Part shown: positions 23,984 to 26,222 of the stretch, one piece after another
How positions within the stretch are numbered: the stretch's first letter is position 1
How the letters are laid out: each line of letters opens with the position of its first letter
Assembly (NCBI RefSeq): GCF_002414845.1
Contig: NZ_DIAX01000063.1
Coordinates: 1-26,222 of the forward strand
DNA: 26,222 nucleotides
DNA from: Gordonia sp. UBA5067
Lineage (GTDB): Bacteria; Actinomycetota; Actinomycetes; Mycobacteriales; Mycobacteriaceae
Direction of reading: 5' to 3'
The notes under the pieces: generated by a model
What the model saw: only the letters and a program-made list of their open reading frames with translations
What the model was told of the DNA's origin: nothing
Database searches by the model: none
Translations under genes and position numbers: made by a program

Positions 23984-24592
23984 TCACCTCCGTTCGGCGT
24001 CGAAAGGCTCGATGGTCAGCGACGGTTCGCGGTGGGTGTGCACCGTCAGGTAGCTCAGGCCGTCGGCGCCGGCGGTGAACGAACGCTGGGAGAAGCGGGG
24101 CAGCCACAGCAGATCACCCGCGGTAACGGCCACCTTGTCGCCTTCGGTGCCGACCGTGCCCGAACCCGCCAGCACGTGGACGAGGACGTCGACCTCGCCG
24201 CCCTTGTGCTCACCGATTACCCCGCCCGGGGCCAGGCGGATGAGGTTGGAGTCCAGATGACGGTCGCGCAACTCGAGCTTCCACGCGACGTCGGCGGCGT
24301 CGGTGGGTGCAGCAGTCAACTCGGTGGTGTTGCCGAGTTTGCGCGGTAGGGCGGCCGAGGTCGTCTTGCCGATGCGGATTCGATAGTCGCGCGTCTCGCG
24401 GGTCAGGTAGTCCCACGAGTAACTGCCGGGCCGCTCCACGTCGAACTCGTCATGCAGGTGGCGGGGGTCATGATCATTGACCAGGATCAGCGCCTCGCCA
24501 GCATCAAGGCTGTCGAACAGTCGGAATATCTGCCCATGCCGCTGTGGCTTCGGGATCTCGCGGACATCGATCACCGGGGAATTGGCAGACAT
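23984..24592 (-). CDS. DUF2249 domain - cupin fusion protein
   Basis: A 202-residue cytosolic protein. The N-terminal segment (about 8-75) is a DUF2249 domain, recognisable from IDVREIPKPQRHGQIFRLFD and LILVNDHDPRHLHDEF. The C-terminal segment (about 112-190) is a single cupin barrel with HKGGEVDVLVHVLAGSGTV and AGDLLWLPRFSQRSF. The short linker carries ALPRKLGNTTEL. DUF2249 proteins are commonly found with nitrogen-oxide or anaerobic redox functions. The cupin has fewer metal-binding His than usual (His in GEHKGG and VHVLAG), so the metal state is uncertain. The ATG has GCGAGG upstream. It forms a two-gene unit with fdxA and diverges from the cysDN region. Confidence 0.8.
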   Translation of the reverse strand: MSANSPVIDVREIPKPQRHGQIFRLFDSLDAGEALILVNDHDPRHLHDEFDVERPGSYSWDYLTRETRDYRIRIGKTTSAALPRKLGNTTELTAAPTDAADVAWKLELRDRHLDSNLIRLAPGGVIGEHKGGEVDVLVHVLAGSGTVGTEGDKVAVTAGDLLWLPRFSQRSFTAGADGLSYLTVHTHREPSLTIEPFDAERR

Positions 24593-24692
24593 GACCTCGC
24601 CTTTCGCCTGTTTTTGCAGGTAGAGAATTTACACAGCATTTGTAGCTAAAATCCTATCGCCGGATTGGCGAGGGGTGCCAGGGACCTTTGGC

Positions 24693-24769
24693 CTGCTGAG
24701 ATCCGGCCGGTAGCGGGGCATCGGCGTGATAGTCACGCCCGTGCTTGGTCAGCGTGCGGATCTCAGTAG
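24693..24769. repeat. Nested inverted repeats upstream of cysD
   Basis: CTGCTGAGATCCG (24693-24705) and CGGATCTCAGTAG (24757-24769) are inverted copies with 12 of 13 bases matching. Inside lies a second inverted repeat, GGCGTGA-TAG-TCACGCC (24723-24739). The whole could form a long branched hairpin in RNA or serve as protein sites. Role unknown. The 450 bases between the DUF2249-cupin gene and cysD also hold the regulator remnant and the cysD palindrome listed separately. Confidence 0.6.
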
Positions 24770-24990
24770 CTCGGCCGCGGCAACCAGCCTAGGTCGGAGA
24801 GTTCAGCGACAATTGCGTGCGACGTGGCCCGCGATGGCCCGGTGTCGCGCACAATGTCAGCGAGCGTGGTGCGACGCTGCGGGTGGCGAACCGATGCGTC
24901 GACGACGGCGCCGACCACGGCAACTGCCCGCCGCGTGGTGGCGGCGGTTGACGCCCACCAGAGTCGTCGCCTACGGTCGCCGACATATTG
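24763..24990 (-). pseudogene. Remnant of an IclR-type helix-turn-helix regulator
   Basis: A minus-strand frame runs open for 75 codons between two TGA stops and has no ATG start. From about its middle it reads TTLADIVRDTGPSRATSHA followed by IVAELSDLGWLPR. This is the winged helix-turn-helix of IclR-family regulators, preceded by a helix-like AVAVVGAVVDASVRHP. The effector domain that should follow is absent: the frame stops at once and no later frame continues it recognisably. I read it as a decayed regulator gene. A short HTH-only protein from a GTG is the alternative. Whether it once controlled cysD is unknown. Confidence 0.45.
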
Positions 24991-25020
24991 TCAACACATA
25001 GTGTCGAATATTCGACATAT
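24981..25020. promoter_or_regulatory. cysD control region with perfect 16-bp palindrome
   Basis: TGTCGAATATTCGACA (25002-25017) is a perfect palindrome, 25 bases upstream of the cysD start. CGACATAT occurs at both ends of the region (24981-24988 and 25013-25020), 32 bp apart (about three helical turns). A smaller GACA-TAT-TGTC repeat covers 24982-24992. TAGTGT (24999-25004) and TATTGT (24986-24991) are possible -10 hexamers. The arrangement suits a repressor of sulfate assimilation, but I cannot name the protein. Confidence 0.5.
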
Positions 25021-25042
25021 CACGAGAAGAGTAGGCGTCACG

Positions 25043-25957
25043 GTGAGCGAAACCCGCTACGAGCTGACACACCTGCAGGCTCTCGAGGCCGAGTCGGTGC
25101 ACATCTTCCGCGAGGTTGCGGCGACCTTCGGTAACCCGGGCATGCTGTTCTCCGGCGGCAAGGACTCCGTCGTCATGTATGCGCTCGCCCGCAAAGCATT
25201 CTGGCCGGCGCCGCCGCCATTCACCCTGATGCACGTCGACACCGGGCACAATTTCGACGAGGTCATCGCGTTTCGCGATCGGCTCGTCGAACAAACCGGG
25301 GCGCGACTGGTGGTCAGCTTTGTCCAGGACGACATCGATGCCGGGCGCATCGTCGAACAGACTGGTCCCGGTACCAGCCGCAACCGACTGCAGACCGCGG
25401 CATTGCTCCGCGGCATCGCCGAAAACCGATTCGACGCGGTGTTCGGCGGCGCCCGGCGCGACGAGGAGAAGGCCCGCGCCAAGGAACGCGTCTTTAGCTT
25501 CCGCAATCGGGAGGGTGGCTGGGATCCGCGCGCTCAACGGCCCGAACTATGGCACCTTTATAACGGCCGCCACCACCCCGGCGAACACATCCGGATCTTT
25601 CCGCTGTCCAACTGGACCGAGCTCGACATTTGGCAGTACATCGCTGCCGAGGAGATCGAACTGCCGTCGATCTACTACGCGCACGAGCGCGAGGTCGTCC
25701 CGCGCGACGGCATGCTGCTAGCACAGACCCGGTTTCTCGAGAGGTACGACGGCGAGACGAGTCATGTCGAGCGGGTCCGGTTCCGCACGGTTGGCGACGC
25801 CACCTGCACCGGCTGCGTCGAGTCCGACGCCGATACGGTGACGAAGGTGATCGAGGAGATCTCCGCCACCCGGTTGACCGAGCGGGGCGCCACCCGCGCC
25901 GACGACCGCATTTCCGAAGCGGGCATGGAAGACCGGAAGAAGGAGGGGTACTTCTGA
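25043..25957 (+). CDS. cysD: Sulfate adenylyltransferase subunit 2
   Basis: A 304-residue ATP-pyrophosphatase-fold subunit that adenylates sulfate to APS together with the GTPase CysN. The PP-loop SGGKDS is at residues 37-42. [13 protein letters not shown] and the [19 protein letters not shown] block are diagnostic of CysD. The C-terminal CTGCVESDA and the ending RKKEGYF are conserved. The frame is open far upstream (to 24824), but the GTG at 25043 gives the normal length and N-terminus ([20 protein letters not shown]) and has GAGAAGAG upstream. The stop overlaps the cysN ATG by one base (TGATG). Confidence 0.95.
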   Translation: MSETRYELTHLQALEAESVHIFREVAATFGNPGMLFSGGKDSVVMYALARKAFWPAPPPFTLMHVDTGHNFDEVIAFRDRLVEQTGARLVVSFVQDDIDAGRIVEQTGPGTSRNRLQTAALLRGIAENRFDAVFGGARRDEEKARAKERVFSFRNREGGWDPRAQRPELWHLYNGRHHPGEHIRIFPLSNWTELDIWQYIAAEEIELPSIYYAHEREVVPRDGMLLAQTRFLERYDGETSHVERVRFRTVGDATCTGCVESDADTVTKVIEEISATRLTERGATRADDRISEAGMEDRKKEGYF

Positions 25958-26222
25958 TGGCCGCGGCAGGACGCGACTCGCGCGCATCGCTCCCGGCGTC
26001 GCGCGACCGCAGTGAACTACTGCGTCTGGCCACCGCGGGATCGGTCGATGACGGGAAGTCGACGCTGATCGGGCGCTTACTCTTCGACTCGAAGAGCATC
26101 TTCACCGATCAGCTTGAGGCGATCGAGCGGACCAGTGCTCAGCGCGGCACCGAGTTCACCGACCTCGCGCTGCTCACCGACGGCCTGCGCGCCGAGCGGG
26201 AGCAGGGCATCACCATCGACGT
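25957..26222 (+). CDS. cysN: Sulfate adenylyltransferase subunit 1, 5' part (partial)
   Basis: The first 88 codons of the GTPase subunit that drives APS synthesis; the gene runs off the window. A non-conserved N-terminus of about 20 residues precedes [20 protein letters not shown], whose P-loop G1 motif GSVDDGKS is at 28-35. [17 protein letters not shown] and the switch-region start EREQGITID then follow as in CysN. In mycobacteria this subunit is commonly fused to the APS kinase CysC at its C-terminus, which cannot be seen here. It is translationally coupled to cysD. Confidence 0.93.
   Translation, partial: MAAAGRDSRASLPASRDRSELLRLATAGSVDDGKSTLIGRLLFDSKSIFTDQLEAIERTSAQRGTEFTDLALLTDGLRAEREQGITID

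Noticed and set aside
24671..24710. TPP-riboswitch-like GGGGTGCC ... CTGAGAT on the plus strand
   Set aside because: The downstream half of a THI box (ACCTGATC ... GCGNAGGGA) is absent, CTGAGAT is part of an unrelated inverted repeat, and no thiamine gene follows.
24824..25042. N-terminal extension of CysD
   Set aside because: The frame is open, but the extra residues are non-conserved and overlap the palindromic promoter region. The GTG at 25043 gives the normal N-terminus.

Overview
The window is GC-rich, densely packed actinobacterial DNA. Genes overlap by 1-4 bases, GTG starts are frequent, and the protein set is that of a steroid-degrading member of the Mycobacteriales (Gordonia, Rhodococcus or Mycobacterium relatives; Gordonia/Rhodococcus is my guess, not proven). 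It is mainly a cholesterol/steroid catabolic cluster whose gene content and partial order match the KstR-controlled region of Mycobacterium tuberculosis. I found no insertion sequence, CRISPR array, tRNA or rRNA.

Layout. (1) 1-438: 3' end of a FadD19-like steroid acyl-CoA ligase, closed by a strong hairpin that also serves the opposing DHA2-type MFS exporter (492-2243, minus). (2) 2402-2527: a tiny membrane peptide. Then the minus-strand operon kstD - hsd4B - alpha/beta hydrolase - small conserved protein (6436 down to 2538). (3) 6615-9456: hsaE-hsaG-hsaF, divergent from kstD across one KstR box. (4) 9589-11494: two genes that are not steroid genes, an NlpC/P60 hydrolase and a glutaminase-STAS fusion. 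(5) 11581-13178 minus: kshA plus a cysteine-rich Rv3527-like protein. (6) 13394-19223 plus: hsaA-hsaC-hsaB followed by DUF1214, SDR and sulfotransferase genes (Rv3531c-Rv3530c-Rv3529c type). kshA and hsaA each have their own KstR box. (7) 19224-23406 minus: a crotonase and three acyl-CoA dehydrogenase-type genes behind a KstR2-type box. (8) 23484-24592: a small membrane protein, a 7Fe ferredoxin and a DUF2249-cupin protein. (9) 24593-26222: an apparent IclR-type regulator remnant, palindromic control sequences, then cysD and the start of cysN (sulfate activation).

How the genes work together. The FadD19-like ligase activates steroid side chains, and the MaoC-type Hsd4B protein hydrates side-chain enoyl-CoAs. 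KstD and KshA together open ring B. HsaA/HsaB hydroxylate the released phenol and HsaC cleaves ring A. HsaE, HsaG and HsaF take the C5 dienoate fragment to pyruvate and propionyl-CoA. The hydrolase HsaD, which links HsaC to HsaE, is not in the window, and neither is the KshA reductase KshB. The KstR2-type operon probably acts on the remaining C/D-ring propionate (HIP) or a related CoA ester.

Most of this is a known pathway. The observations most worth following are: a crotonase that lacks both standard catalytic glutamates inside the KstR2-type operon; a strictly repeated KstR-box/-10 geometry at three promoters; the missing hsaD beside an unassigned hydrolase in the kstD operon; the cysteine-rich protein coupled to kshA; and the hidden helix-turn-helix remnant with nested palindromes upstream of cysD.
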